Assembly: GCA_017525805.1 (NCBI GenBank)
Contig: JAFXSH010000039.1
Coordinates: 1 to 23,019, forward strand
DNA: 23,019 nucleotides
From: Clostridia bacterium
Lineage (GTDB): Bacteria > Bacillota_A > Clostridia > Christensenellales > Aristaeellaceae
Reading direction: 5' to 3'
Under the pieces are notes generated by a model. The model was given only the letters and a program-made list of their open reading frames with translations, was not told the origin of the DNA and did no database searches. Below are positions 8,795 through 16,677 of the stretch, one piece after another. The stretch's first letter is position 1. Each line of letters opens with the position of its first letter. The translations under genes were made by a program, and so were the position numbers.

Positions 8795-10276
8795 ATGCGC
8801 ATCGGTTTTGATCATGACAAGTACACGGCCTTGCAGTCTCAGCATATCCGGGAAAGGATCGACGCCTTTGGGGGCAAGCTGTACTTAGAGTTAGGCGGCA
8901 AGCTGTTTGACGATTATCACGCTTCCAGGGTGCTGCCGGGCTTTCGGCCTGACAGCAAAATGTCCATGCTGCTGAATTTGAAGGATCAGGCGGAGCTGGT
9001 GATCGCCATCAACGCCGACGATATCGAAAAAAGCAAGGTGCGGGGCGACCTTGGCATTACTTACGATAACGACGTGCTGCGCCTGATCGATTCCTTCCGG
9101 GGCATCGGCCTGTACGTGGGCAGCGTGGTGATGACCCGCTGGCAGGAGCAGCGGGCCGCGGTACATTTCAAGCAGCTTTTGGAAAGCCTCGGCATGAAGG
9201 TGTACCGCCATTTTCCCATCGAGGGCTACCCCTATAACGTAAAGCACATCGTCAGCGACGAGGGCTTTGGCCGCAATGAATATATCGAAACCACCAGGCC
9301 CCTGGTGCTGGTGACGGCCCCCGGCCCCGGCAGCGGCAAAATGGCCACGTGTTTAAGCCAATTGTACCAGGAACACCAGCGCGGCGTCAACGCGGGCTAC
9401 GCCAAGTTTGAAACTTTCCCCATCTGGAACCTGCCCCTCACCCACCCGGTGAACGTGGCCTATGAGGCCGCCACCGCCGACCTGGACGACGTGAACATGA
9501 TCGACCCCTTCCACATGGAAGCCTATGGGATCACCACGGTGAATTACAACCGGGATGTGGAGATCTTCCCGGTGCTCAACGCCCTGTTTGAATACATTTA
9601 CGGCCAATCGCCCTATAAATCCCCCACGGACATGGGCGTGAACATGGTGGGCAAATGCATCATCGACGACGACGCCTGCCGCGCCGCCGCGCGCCAGGAA
9701 ATCATCCGCCGGTATTACGGCGCGCGCTGCGGCCTGCGCCAGGGCAGGGTGGAACCCGCCGAGGTGAAGAAGCTGGAATCGCTGATGCAGAAAATGAACC
9801 TGACCGACGACGAACGCCCCGTCATCGCCGCCGCCCGCCGCCGGGCGGGCGAGACCGGCGCGCCCGCCCTGGCCATCCAGTTGGCGGACGGGCAGATCAT
9901 CACCGGCAAAACCAGCGATCTGATGGGCCCCTCCGCCGCCGTGGTGCTGAACGCGGCCAAAGCCTTGGGCGGCATCGAGAAAAAAGCGCACCTGATTTCG
10001 CCCTCGGTGATCGAGCCCATCCAAACCCTGAAATGCGAATACTTAGGCAACCACAATCCCCGCCTGCACTCCGATGAAATTCTGCTGGCCCTTTCCATCT
10101 GCGCCGCCGAGGACCCCGCCGCCGCGAACGCGATGAGCCAGCTGAAAAAGTTGGAAGGCTGCGAAGCCCACTCCACCGTGATCCTCTCTCCCGTGGATGA
10201 AAACATTTTCCGCCGCCTGAAAATCAACCTGACCTGCGATCCCAGTTATCAGACGCAGAAGCTCTATCATCCGTAA
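8795..10276 (+). CDS. UPF0371/DUF1846 family protein
   Basis: A 493-residue member of the DUF1846 (UPF0371) family, common in Firmicutes and other anaerobes and of unproven function. Recognition rests on the N-terminus RIGFDHDKYTALQSQHIRER, then GGKLYLELGGKLFDDYHASR and VLPGFRPDSK. Residues 172-186 hold a glycine-rich P-loop-like motif (VTAPGPGSGKMAT), and later come NLPLTHPVNVAYEAATADL and SPTDMGVNMVG. The P-loop-like motif suggests nucleotide binding but this is inference. The start was set at MRIGFD because it matches the usual family N-terminus and has a well-spaced ribosome binding site. It is divergent from the glycan operon and followed by about 130 bases before the next gene, with no clear terminator there. 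The family is sure; the function is not. Confidence 0.93.
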   Translation: MRIGFDHDKYTALQSQHIRERIDAFGGKLYLELGGKLFDDYHASRVLPGFRPDSKMSMLLNLKDQAELVIAINADDIEKSKVRGDLGITYDNDVLRLIDSFRGIGLYVGSVVMTRWQEQRAAVHFKQLLESLGMKVYRHFPIEGYPYNVKHIVSDEGFGRNEYIETTRPLVLVTAPGPGSGKMATCLSQLYQEHQRGVNAGYAKFETFPIWNLPLTHPVNVAYEAATADLDDVNMIDPFHMEAYGITTVNYNRDVEIFPVLNALFEYIYGQSPYKSPTDMGVNMVGKCIIDDDACRAAARQEIIRRYYGARCGLRQGRVEPAEVKKLESLMQKMNLTDDERPVIAAARRRAGETGAPALAIQLADGQIITGKTSDLMGPSAAVVLNAAKALGGIEKKAHLISPSVIEPIQTLKCEYLGNHNPRLHSDEILLALSICAAEDPAAANAMSQLKKLEGCEAHSTVILSPVDENIFRRLKINLTCDPSYQTQKLYHP

Positions 10277-10336
10277 GCCGCCCGTCAAATCCTGTCATTT
10301 TTCCACGAAAAACCGCCCCTTTCCGCAAAAAAATAA

Positions 10337-10365
10337 TTGTCACAGGGGGGGCTTTATGCTATAAT
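10337..10365 (+). promoter_or_regulatory. Strong promoter of the pseudo-receiver/SPFH operon
   Basis: TTGTCA (10337-10342) and perfect TATAAT (10360-10365) are separated by 17 bases, with an extended TGC in front of the -10. The spacer includes a run of G residues. This placement rules out the TTG at 10337 as a translation start and supports the ATG at 10406. Confidence 0.85.
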
Positions 10366-10405
10366 CGGAAAGGTGACACAGATTCTGCTGAAGGATGGAG
10401 GCACT

Positions 10406-11218
10406 ATGTACAAACTGCTGCTGGTAACAGACCGGGATGACCTGCGCACGCTGTTCCGGGATCAGATCCCATGGGGCAACCTGAACTGCCGCGTACCTTA
10501 CATGGCGTCCTCTCCCCAGGAAGCCATCGATCTGCTCAACACCAAGGCCATCGACGCTGTGGGTTATCGATTTTTTAACATGGACGGCATGGCCCTGACC
10601 AAATTCCTGCGTTACGGGCGGCCCAGCCTGCCCATTTTCCAAATCTGCACCGATTGCGAACAGCAGCGGACCGTGCTCAAGCAGACCGTATCCGTGCTGG
10701 ACCGGCTGCATGCCGACTACGCCGACGAATATTATGACGAAGAAGCCATGCTCACCATCCAGCGGGACGAACTGATCCATGATCTGCTGGCGGAAAAAAT
10801 CCAGGATTGGGACGGCCTGCAGCGGGAATTGAAGCTGGTCCGCTCCCATGTGAGCTTAGACGAGCCCTGTGTCCTGTACGAAATCGACATGCCCCAAGGC
10901 GACGTTTACCTTGCCGAGCATCGGGGCCACGCCCAGAAGCGGCTGGAAAGCGCCCTGCGCAATAATTTCTTTGGCCGCTATGTGGAAGGGATTTATTACG
11001 CCGTGGCGGTGCTCACGCCCCGGCATATCCGCATCGTATGCATGCCCATGCACGGCCAGAAGCCCGAAACGGCGGAAGAGCTTGGCCGCCGCACCGACGC
11101 CCACATTCAGGACAGTATCCAGAAAATCAAGGATTATCTGGACCTGGATATGATGGTCACCGAGTCCGCTTGGCTGACCAGCGTGAAAGATTTGCTGCGC
11201 GAGGCGCAGGAAGCATGA
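10406..11218 (+). CDS. Degenerate response-regulator-like protein without output domain
   Basis: A 270-residue protein whose first about 110 residues resemble the receiver domain of YesN-type regulators: MYKLLLVTDRDDL, a PWG segment, and AIDAVGYRFFNMDGMAL where these regulators have the phospho-acceptor loop. The phospho-acceptor Asp is replaced (GYR at 53-55), and the Thr/Ser and Lys switch residues are not evident, so it is probably not phosphorylated. Residues 120-270 (for example CVLYEIDMPQGDVYL, YYAVAVLTPRHIRIVCMP) are an alpha/beta domain I do not recognise, and the AraC-type HTH usually found at the C-terminus is missing. GGATGGAGG precedes the ATG, spacing slightly short. The SPFH gene starts 15 bases after its stop, so the two are co-transcribed. 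It may be a protein-interaction regulator; the role is unknown. Confidence 0.75.
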   Translation: MYKLLLVTDRDDLRTLFRDQIPWGNLNCRVPYMASSPQEAIDLLNTKAIDAVGYRFFNMDGMALTKFLRYGRPSLPIFQICTDCEQQRTVLKQTVSVLDRLHADYADEYYDEEAMLTIQRDELIHDLLAEKIQDWDGLQRELKLVRSHVSLDEPCVLYEIDMPQGDVYLAEHRGHAQKRLESALRNNFFGRYVEGIYYAVAVLTPRHIRIVCMPMHGQKPETAEELGRRTDAHIQDSIQKIKDYLDLDMMVTESAWLTSVKDLLREAQEA

Positions 11219-11233
11219 TAAGGAGGAATCAAC

Positions 11234-12238
11234 ATGGGACTTTTTGATGTGTTTACCAGCCAACTTGTGGACGTGATCGAGTGGAAGGACGATTCCAGCG
11301 ATACCATGGTTTTCCGCTATGACCGCAACGGCAAGGAAATCATGAACGGCGCGCAGTTGACCGTGCGCGAAAGCCAGGTCGCCATTATGGTGAACGAGGG
11401 CGAACTGGCCGACGTATTCGGCCCCGGCCGGTACGAGCTGAAAACCCAGAACATGCCCATCCTCACCGCCCTCAAATCCTGGAAGTACGGCTTCAATTCC
11501 CCCTTCAAGGCCGAAGTGTACTTCGTCAACACCAAGCAGTTCCTGGATCAGAAGTGGGGCACCAGCAATCCCGTCATGATGCGGGACGCCGAATTCGGCA
11601 TGGTGCGCCTGCGCGCCCACGGCATCTATTCCTTCCGGGTGGCCGATCCTGTGGCTTTCCTGAAGGAAGCCTTCGGCACCAACGCCTACATGAGCGTGGA
11701 GGGCGTGACCGGGCAGATCAAGCGCACCCTGGTTTCCGGCCTTTCCGACGCCATCGCCCAGAGCAAAATCCCCGCCCTGGACCTGGCCGCCAACTACGAC
11801 GAACTGGGCCAGTTCGCCCTGCAGAGCCTGTCCCCCCGCATCGCCAATTTGGGCCTTAAGCTGGAAACCTTCGTGATCGAAAACATCTCCCTGCCCGATG
11901 AGGTAGAAAAAGCCATGGACCGGCGCACCTCCATGGGCGTGGTGGGCGATCTGAACCAGTACACCCAGTTCCAGGCCGCGGAAGCCATCCGCGACGCCGC
12001 CAACAACCCCAACGGCATGGCGGGCTTAGGCGCTACCATGGGTATGGGCGCCGTGATGGCCCAGACCATGCAGGGCGCGTTCAATCCCCAGGCCGCCGCC
12101 GCTCCCGCCCAGCAGGCCGCTCCCCAGCGGGCCGAAGCCGCCGCTCCCGCGGGCGAAACCAAGTTCTGCTCCGAATGCGGCAGCCGCATCCCCCGCACCG
12201 CCAAATTCTGCCCCGAATGCGGCGCGAAGCAGGCATAA
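11234..12238 (+). CDS. SPFH/Band-7 protein with C-terminal zinc ribbon (COG4260, YdjI-like)
   Basis: A 334-residue protein of the YdjI-like SPFH group, sometimes labelled 'virion core protein-like'. Residues 1-245 are the SPFH part (IEWKDDSSDTMVFRYDRNGKEI, FGPGRYELKTQNMPIL, MMRDAEFGMVRLRAHGIYSF, SLPDEVEKAMDRRTSMG). A Gly/Met- then Ala/Gln-rich linker follows, and a zinc ribbon closes the protein with Cys312, Cys315, Cys326 and Cys329 (CSEC ... CPEC). There is no transmembrane segment. In Bacillus, YdjI acts with a PspA homologue in the membrane-stress response; that link is known for the relative, not shown here. AAGGAGGA lies six bases before the ATG. It is the last gene of the operon and is followed by a strong terminator. 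Confidence 0.92.
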   Translation: MGLFDVFTSQLVDVIEWKDDSSDTMVFRYDRNGKEIMNGAQLTVRESQVAIMVNEGELADVFGPGRYELKTQNMPILTALKSWKYGFNSPFKAEVYFVNTKQFLDQKWGTSNPVMMRDAEFGMVRLRAHGIYSFRVADPVAFLKEAFGTNAYMSVEGVTGQIKRTLVSGLSDAIAQSKIPALDLAANYDELGQFALQSLSPRIANLGLKLETFVIENISLPDEVEKAMDRRTSMGVVGDLNQYTQFQAAEAIRDAANNPNGMAGLGATMGMGAVMAQTMQGAFNPQAAAAPAQQAAPQRAEAAAPAGETKFCSECGSRIPRTAKFCPECGAKQA

Positions 12239-12259
12239 AAAACCTATCCGATATGATCA

Positions 12260-12289
12260 GAGCGCCGGAAATTGCTTCCGGCGCTCTTT
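12260..12289 (+). terminator. Rho-independent terminator after the SPFH gene
   Basis: An 11-bp perfect stem, GAGCGCCGGAA (12260-12270) with TTCCGGCGCTC (12276-12286), and a 5-base loop are followed by TTT, and a further T run begins about 10 bases on. It lies 21 bases after the SPFH stop codon. Confidence 0.88.
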
Positions 12290-12396
12290 GCTGTCCTTTT
12301 TATACTCGTTCAACTCGCGTTGTTTTTTCGCGTATCACGGATTCTCGCGGCTTTTTGGAAAGCTTCCGCCATTGCCGGGATCAATTCAGGACAATT

Positions 12397-12410
12397 GCTT
12401 CATTCTTTTC
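12397..12410. repeat. 14-bp direct repeat, left copy, flanking the nuclease gene
   Basis: GCTTCATTCTTTTC occurs here and again at 14312-14325. The two copies bracket a single AT-rich gene with no other content, as a target duplication or recombination site might. This copy is 8 bases beyond the nuclease stop codon. Confidence 0.6.
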
Positions 12411-12418
12411 CAAGTTAT

Positions 12419-14050
12419 CTACACCCATTTCGTTTCCTCAACATACGCATCAAACAGCTCCTGCAAGCTGTGTGGCCATCCGTCTCTTCTTCGATGCTTG
12501 AACCTGTAACGTGCTAAATCCGTTTCATTCATCGGTCGTATATGAAAAGTGTGTCCATCATGAATGCTGCCATCAGCAGCTTTCATCGTGATTTCGTTTT
12601 CTGTTAATTCCAGTATTTCCCCATGAATATCATGTCCACGGTTCAACATGTACTTGAACCGTTTCCCTTCATTATCTTCTTCCAGTGTCGGCCAGATCAA
12701 CACTGTTTCATGTAGGAAGAACGTAGGATCATCCATACATTCCATCATGTACGGAATACTTTGATCCGGATGCCATTCGCCTGCGTCTTCAAAGATTCTT
12801 TGTGTAATATGTTCTTTGGTCAATGGCTCATCATAGTTGATACAAACCAAGTGAACACTTTTTTCACTGCAGAGCTTCTTTTTCTTTGCGTCATGCTGTT
12901 GTTGAACAGCAAGCTTACAGCTTCCTCCCCAGTGTTCTACCGGTTTAAAATGCTGTATACCCTGGTATTCAAACCCGATATTGGATGAAGGGACAAATGC
13001 GTCCAACTCAAGACCATCAAGCCATTCCGGCCTATAATGCCTTATAACAGCTTTTTCGCCATATATGCCCTCTAAAACATGAAACATAATCGTTTCGCAA
13101 ACCCATGCTTCACCGATCTTCTTAAAGCCCAGCTTCTCTCTTGCCGAGTTCTCTACAGTCCGGTTTATCTCATTGCGAAGTTCAGCAATCAGTTGTTGTG
13201 TCTCATTGCCATTGTTTCCATTCATCGATAACTCAATGATTTGTTTTAGGGCTTCCTGAATTGGTGGCGGACAATCTTCCTCAATCATTTTGCTATTCCA
13301 AGGTGACCGACGGCTTAATCCGAGATGATAGAACTCCTGATTCTTATACCATCCATATGTTTGCGCAAACTGTTCCCCATACATCGGCAGGCAATATTTT
13401 TTCTTTGGAATTGTTTTGTTGCAATGGAAACATAACCGTTCTTTGAAACGAAGATGCTCTCCAACAACGACATATCGGCTTTCCTTAATCTCATCTATAA
13501 GCGTCTTTGGGAAATCAAGTTCCATAGCAAGGCCGGCCATATCGCTTGAAATCGGTCGTTCCATCGTCATATCTTCCAATTTGAAGAAGTTTTCGATTGC
13601 CTTTCTTTCACATTCACAGAAGTATACAGGAGTCCCAACATCTTCTGCGAATCCCAAAAATGTACCATATAAACCTGGATAGTACACAACAGGAAATGGG
13701 AGCCGTTCAATTGTTACCGTGTCCAGCGCAACTTTGCTTCCTCCATCAATGATCGGTGCATATTTTCCTGCTTCACGCTTAAGTCGTTGAAAGAAATCAT
13801 GGTAGTCATCAGCGGTTCTGTAAGGCTTCCCATAGAACAGAATGTTCGCCATTTTCCAGCCGAATATATGTTGGAGCAAAAACATGATCTCGTCCTCATG
13901 TAAACAGAAGTCATGCACTGAATCCACGTATGCGGTGTATGTTCCCTGATTGTCATGGAAATGAGGGATGGTTTTTGCTGCTGACAAAACCCTATTGAAT
14001 TTTGAAGATCGACTCTTCGAGAATTCAAATCTTACGATTTCCTCATCCAT
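12419..14050 (-). CDS. Putative PD-(D/E)XK-type nuclease, standalone
   Basis: A 543-residue protein I do not recognise by name. Residues 315-410 look like a restriction-endonuclease-like fold: Glu319 in CETIMF, Asp350 in GLELDAF, and Glu361-x-Gln363 in GFEYQGIQH, then a helix (KLAVQQQHDAKKKKLC) and the strand LVCINYDE. This E ... D ... ExQ order is the variant active site seen in many PD-(D/E)XK nucleases. Two cysteine pairs (Cys145/Cys147 in FCECER; Cys207/Cys210 in CFHC) may bind zinc. There is no signal peptide or membrane segment. AGGAGGG lies five bases before the ATG. Base composition is much more AT-rich than both neighbours (22 of 60 G+C in a sampled line, 13201-13260), pointing to transfer. 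It stands alone between a 14-bp direct repeat. A role in defence or element maintenance is plausible but unproven. Confidence 0.7.
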   Translation of the reverse strand: MDEEIVRFEFSKSRSSKFNRVLSAAKTIPHFHDNQGTYTAYVDSVHDFCLHEDEIMFLLQHIFGWKMANILFYGKPYRTADDYHDFFQRLKREAGKYAPIIDGGSKVALDTVTIERLPFPVVYYPGLYGTFLGFAEDVGTPVYFCECERKAIENFFKLEDMTMERPISSDMAGLAMELDFPKTLIDEIKESRYVVVGEHLRFKERLCFHCNKTIPKKKYCLPMYGEQFAQTYGWYKNQEFYHLGLSRRSPWNSKMIEEDCPPPIQEALKQIIELSMNGNNGNETQQLIAELRNEINRTVENSAREKLGFKKIGEAWVCETIMFHVLEGIYGEKAVIRHYRPEWLDGLELDAFVPSSNIGFEYQGIQHFKPVEHWGGSCKLAVQQQHDAKKKKLCSEKSVHLVCINYDEPLTKEHITQRIFEDAGEWHPDQSIPYMMECMDDPTFFLHETVLIWPTLEEDNEGKRFKYMLNRGHDIHGEILELTENEITMKAADGSIHDGHTFHIRPMNETDLARYRFKHRRRDGWPHSLQELFDAYVEETKWV

Positions 14051-14370
14051 GCTCTCCCTCCTTTACAAGTTTGGGGCTTAGCGTCCCATCGTTCCGATAG
14101 GATTATCAGTCAAATCCAAATTCACTGATATGCATCGCCCGGCAATTCTCCGCTACCATTCTGACCGTTGGCACAGAAGCGCCATTGGGCAAATCCGCAC
14201 TTTTTTTCAGTCGAATCCTTACTTCCGCTCCATCAACCTACACAGTCGTTTATCGTTTGCCGCAATGTCGATCAGGAAATACGCAGGGGACGGTTCTATG
14301 TTTTATGTATCGCTTCATTCTTTTCTATTTGGAGCGAAGAGAACTTTCTCTTTCTGTTTAGCGCTATCCC
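14051..14370. other. Gene-free spacer upstream of the nuclease gene
   Basis: This 320-base stretch separates the nuclease start from the end of the transporter gene. It holds the nuclease ribosome binding site (next to 14051) and the right copy of the 14-bp repeat. The open frames on the + strand here have no ribosome binding site and run into the antisense of the transporter gene, so I do not call them. I see no confident promoter, tRNA or terminator. Confidence 0.6.
14312..14325. repeat. 14-bp direct repeat, right copy, flanking the nuclease gene
   Basis: Exact second copy of GCTTCATTCTTTTC found at 12397-12410; similarity continues loosely for two or three bases on each side. It lies about 45 bases from the stop codon of the transporter gene. 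Composition becomes GC-rich again shortly after it. Confidence 0.6.
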
Positions 14371-15252
14371 TCAAATACTCAGCAAGGTAATGCTGACCAC
14401 CGCGATCACCACGCCAGCCACCTTTTTGGGGGCGGGTTTTTCGTGGAACAGCAGCACGGCGTACAGGCAGGAAAGCAGCAGCACCCCGCCGTTTTCCACC
14501 GTATAGAGCACCACGGAATTGACCCGAGGCAGTACCGCCACCAGGCCGTTGATGGCCAGCCCGGCGCTGAGCAGGCAGGCGATCAGGGGCGGCAGACTGC
14601 GTTTATTTTGGCGGAAGGCTTGCGGGGTGTTTCCTTTTTCCGCAATCATCAGCTGGATCAGAGAGGTTAATCCCATCAGGCCGAAGGTAAGCATGATCAT
14701 TTCGGCGCTTTCGTTTTCGCAGGCCACGGACTGCATTTTCAAAAACACGCTGTACAGCCCGTTGCACAGAAACAGCAGGGCGCAGAAAAGATAGAATCCT
14801 TTCTTAGCCGTTTTTTCCATTTTTCCTTCCCAGTTCATGAGCAGGAAGGCGATCAGCATCATTCCCACGCCCACCCACTGCACGGGGGTGGTCCCTTCCC
14901 GAAGAAAAACCGCGCTGTACGCCATGGGCACCAGGATGGCCCCGTACAGCAGGGACATATTGAAAAAGGCGTAGGACCCACGCTTGCCCGCCGCCATTAA
15001 ACTGCTGTTGTACCCCAGCAGCACCAGGGCGTTCAGGCACCCGAACAGCAGCGTGGGCGGGCTGGGCTGGAACCGGAAACCGTTCAGCGCCCAGGTGATC
15101 AGGGTGATGAATACCCCTTCCATGGCGCAGAACGCCGGGGCGGCGCATTCCGCTTTTCCGGGATACCGGTGGTTATACAGGGTGCAGAACAGCGTTTGAA
15201 AGCTGTACAGCAGGATAATGCCCGAAATCAAAACCACACTGAGCCAATCCAT
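14371..15252 (-). CDS. EamA/DMT-superfamily transporter
   Basis: A 293-residue integral membrane protein with about ten hydrophobic helices in two repeats, the layout of drug/metabolite transporter (EamA) family permeases. Examples are the first helix WLSVVLISGIILLYSFQTLF, the segment NSSLMAAGKRGSYAFFNMS near the end of the first half, and the C-terminal GGVLLLSCLYAVLLFHEKPAP followed by VAGVVIAVVSITLL. The GGAGG upstream of the ATG at 15252 fixes the start; a longer upstream frame only overlaps the fucosidase gene. It begins 14 bases after the fucosidase stop and is probably co-transcribed with it. A role in moving fucose or a product of its breakdown is possible from context only; DMT substrates cannot be predicted from sequence. 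Confidence 0.88.
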   Translation of the reverse strand: MDWLSVVLISGIILLYSFQTLFCTLYNHRYPGKAECAAPAFCAMEGVFITLITWALNGFRFQPSPPTLLFGCLNALVLLGYNSSLMAAGKRGSYAFFNMSLLYGAILVPMAYSAVFLREGTTPVQWVGVGMMLIAFLLMNWEGKMEKTAKKGFYLFCALLFLCNGLYSVFLKMQSVACENESAEMIMLTFGLMGLTSLIQLMIAEKGNTPQAFRQNKRSLPPLIACLLSAGLAINGLVAVLPRVNSVVLYTVENGGVLLLSCLYAVLLFHEKPAPKKVAGVVIAVVSITLLSI

Positions 15253-15266
15253 GGGCGTTCCTCCAT

Positions 15267-16589
15267 TTATTTCAGAAACAGTTCGATCACGGGCACTTCC
15301 ATATCCGGCTTCACGATGGGCAAGTGCAGGGCCAGCAGATCGTCGCCCCGGGCCGCGCCATCGGAATAATGGTCGTCTTCCCCTTCCGTCATGCGAATTT
15401 CGCTGCCATCGTGGAGGAATTGGGCGTAGGCCACTTTTCCGGCCAAGCCCTTGAGAGACACATGGGCGAAGGGATAGGCGAAGAGGTGCAGGTACAGGCG
15501 TTTTCCGTCCACGCTCTGGGTGAAGCGGCAGTCCGGCGGCAGGGCGGGCAGGATGTCCGGCTCCGCCATGGTGCAATTGTAAATGGAACGGCTGTTATAG
15601 TGCATCCAGCGTTCGAATACATGAAGGGCGTTCTTGGCCCGGCTGTCAAATTCGCCCCGGGCGGTGGGGCCCACGTTCATGAGCAGGTTCCCGCCCAAGG
15701 AAACGGTGTTCACCAGCATGCGGATCAGCATTTCCGGGGATTTCCAGGAGCTTTCGTCCCGGTGATAGCCCCAGGAGCCGGAAAAGGTCTGGCAGGCTTC
15801 CCAGGTGACCAGTTCGCCGGTTTCCTTGTGGCGCACCCATTCGGTGACCTGGTACTGCTCCGGCGTCCACAGGTCCTGTTCGATGTCCGCCCGGTTGTCG
15901 ATGATGATGCCGGGCTGCAGTTCCCGGGCCAGGGCGATAAGCTTGTCGCTCTCCCAATCGTCCCGGCCTTTGCCCCGCATCCAGGCTTTGTCCCCTTCGC
16001 CAGGGCGTTCGGGATAAGACCAGTCGAACCATAAAATATCGATTTTCCCGTAATTGGTCAGCAGCTCCCGCACCTGATCCCGCATGTACTGGGCGTAAAT
16101 CTTCATGTCCCGGCCCTGGTTCTGCTGGAACGCGTCGGGATCGTCCCGGCGGGGGTGGTAAATATCGATGGGGAAATGGGGATGATGCCAATCGATCAGG
16201 GAATAGTAAAAGCCCACCCGCAGGCCCTCCGCCCGGAACGCCTCCACGTACTCCTTCACCAAATCGCGCCCGGCGGGGGTGTTAGTGCATTTGTAATCGG
16301 TGAACTGGCTGTCGAACATGCAGAAGCCTTCGTGGTGCTTGGTGGTGAACACCGCGTACTTCATCCCGGCGGCCTTGGCCGTCCGCGCCCACTCCCGCGC
16401 GTCATACAGGTCAGGATCGAAATACTTGAAATAGCGGTCGTACTCCGCTTCGGGCGTCTTTTCATAGCACTTCACCCACTCGTGACGGGCAGGCAGGGCG
16501 TACAGCCCCCAGTGAATGAACATGCCGAAGCGGGCGGCGCGGAACCAGGCGGTGTTGCCGGGCGTGGAACGGACCTGATAGGAAGACAT
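15267..16589 (-). CDS. GH29 alpha-L-fucosidase
   Basis: A 440-residue GH29 enzyme that releases alpha-L-fucose with retention. The barrel signatures are FGMFIHWGLY (His26), AVFTTKHHEGFCMFDS (His85, His86), VGFYYSLIDWHHP and ILWFDWSYPE, where Asp189 is the expected nucleophile. QTFSGSWGYHRDESSWKS, then LGGNLLMNVGPTARGEF close the catalytic domain near residue 330. The remaining about 100 residues form a small beta domain. There is no signal peptide, so it acts inside the cell on imported fucosylated sugars. AAAGGAG precedes the ATG by eight bases. It is transcribed from its own near-consensus promoter and followed by a DMT transporter. With the nearby GH38/GH130 pair it fits N-glycan use, though fucose from mucin or milk glycans is equally possible. 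Confidence 0.95.
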   Translation of the reverse strand: MSSYQVRSTPGNTAWFRAARFGMFIHWGLYALPARHEWVKCYEKTPEAEYDRYFKYFDPDLYDAREWARTAKAAGMKYAVFTTKHHEGFCMFDSQFTDYKCTNTPAGRDLVKEYVEAFRAEGLRVGFYYSLIDWHHPHFPIDIYHPRRDDPDAFQQNQGRDMKIYAQYMRDQVRELLTNYGKIDILWFDWSYPERPGEGDKAWMRGKGRDDWESDKLIALARELQPGIIIDNRADIEQDLWTPEQYQVTEWVRHKETGELVTWEACQTFSGSWGYHRDESSWKSPEMLIRMLVNTVSLGGNLLMNVGPTARGEFDSRAKNALHVFERWMHYNSRSIYNCTMAEPDILPALPPDCRFTQSVDGKRLYLHLFAYPFAHVSLKGLAGKVAYAQFLHDGSEIRMTEGEDDHYSDGAARGDDLLALHLPIVKPDMEVPVIELFLK

Positions 16590-16642
16590 GGCAAAAGCTC
16601 CTTTCTCTGCTTTTGTACCGCGAAACGAACGATGTCGGGAAA

Positions 16643-16671
16643 AGCATAGCGAATTTGATCGGGATTGTCAA
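16643..16671 (-). promoter_or_regulatory. Near-consensus promoter of the fucosidase operon
   Basis: On the - strand a perfect TTGACA (16671-16666) and TATGCT (16648-16643) are separated by 17 bases. It sits directly after the stop codon of the upstream secreted-protein gene, so the fucosidase and transporter can be expressed separately from that gene. Confidence 0.8.
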
Positions 16672-16677
16672 GCGGTT

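Noticed and set aside
7627..8811. 394-codon open frame on the + strand
   Set aside because: Antisense to the well-supported GH130 gene and running through the divergent promoters; composition is that of a shadow frame.
9353..10024. 223-codon - strand frame inside the DUF1846 gene
   Set aside because: Gly/His/Val-rich shadow of a high-GC gene; the + strand product has clear family motifs.
14130..14506. Two overlapping + strand open frames in the spacer before the nuclease gene
   Set aside because: No ribosome binding site, no recognisable product, and both run into the antisense of the transporter gene.
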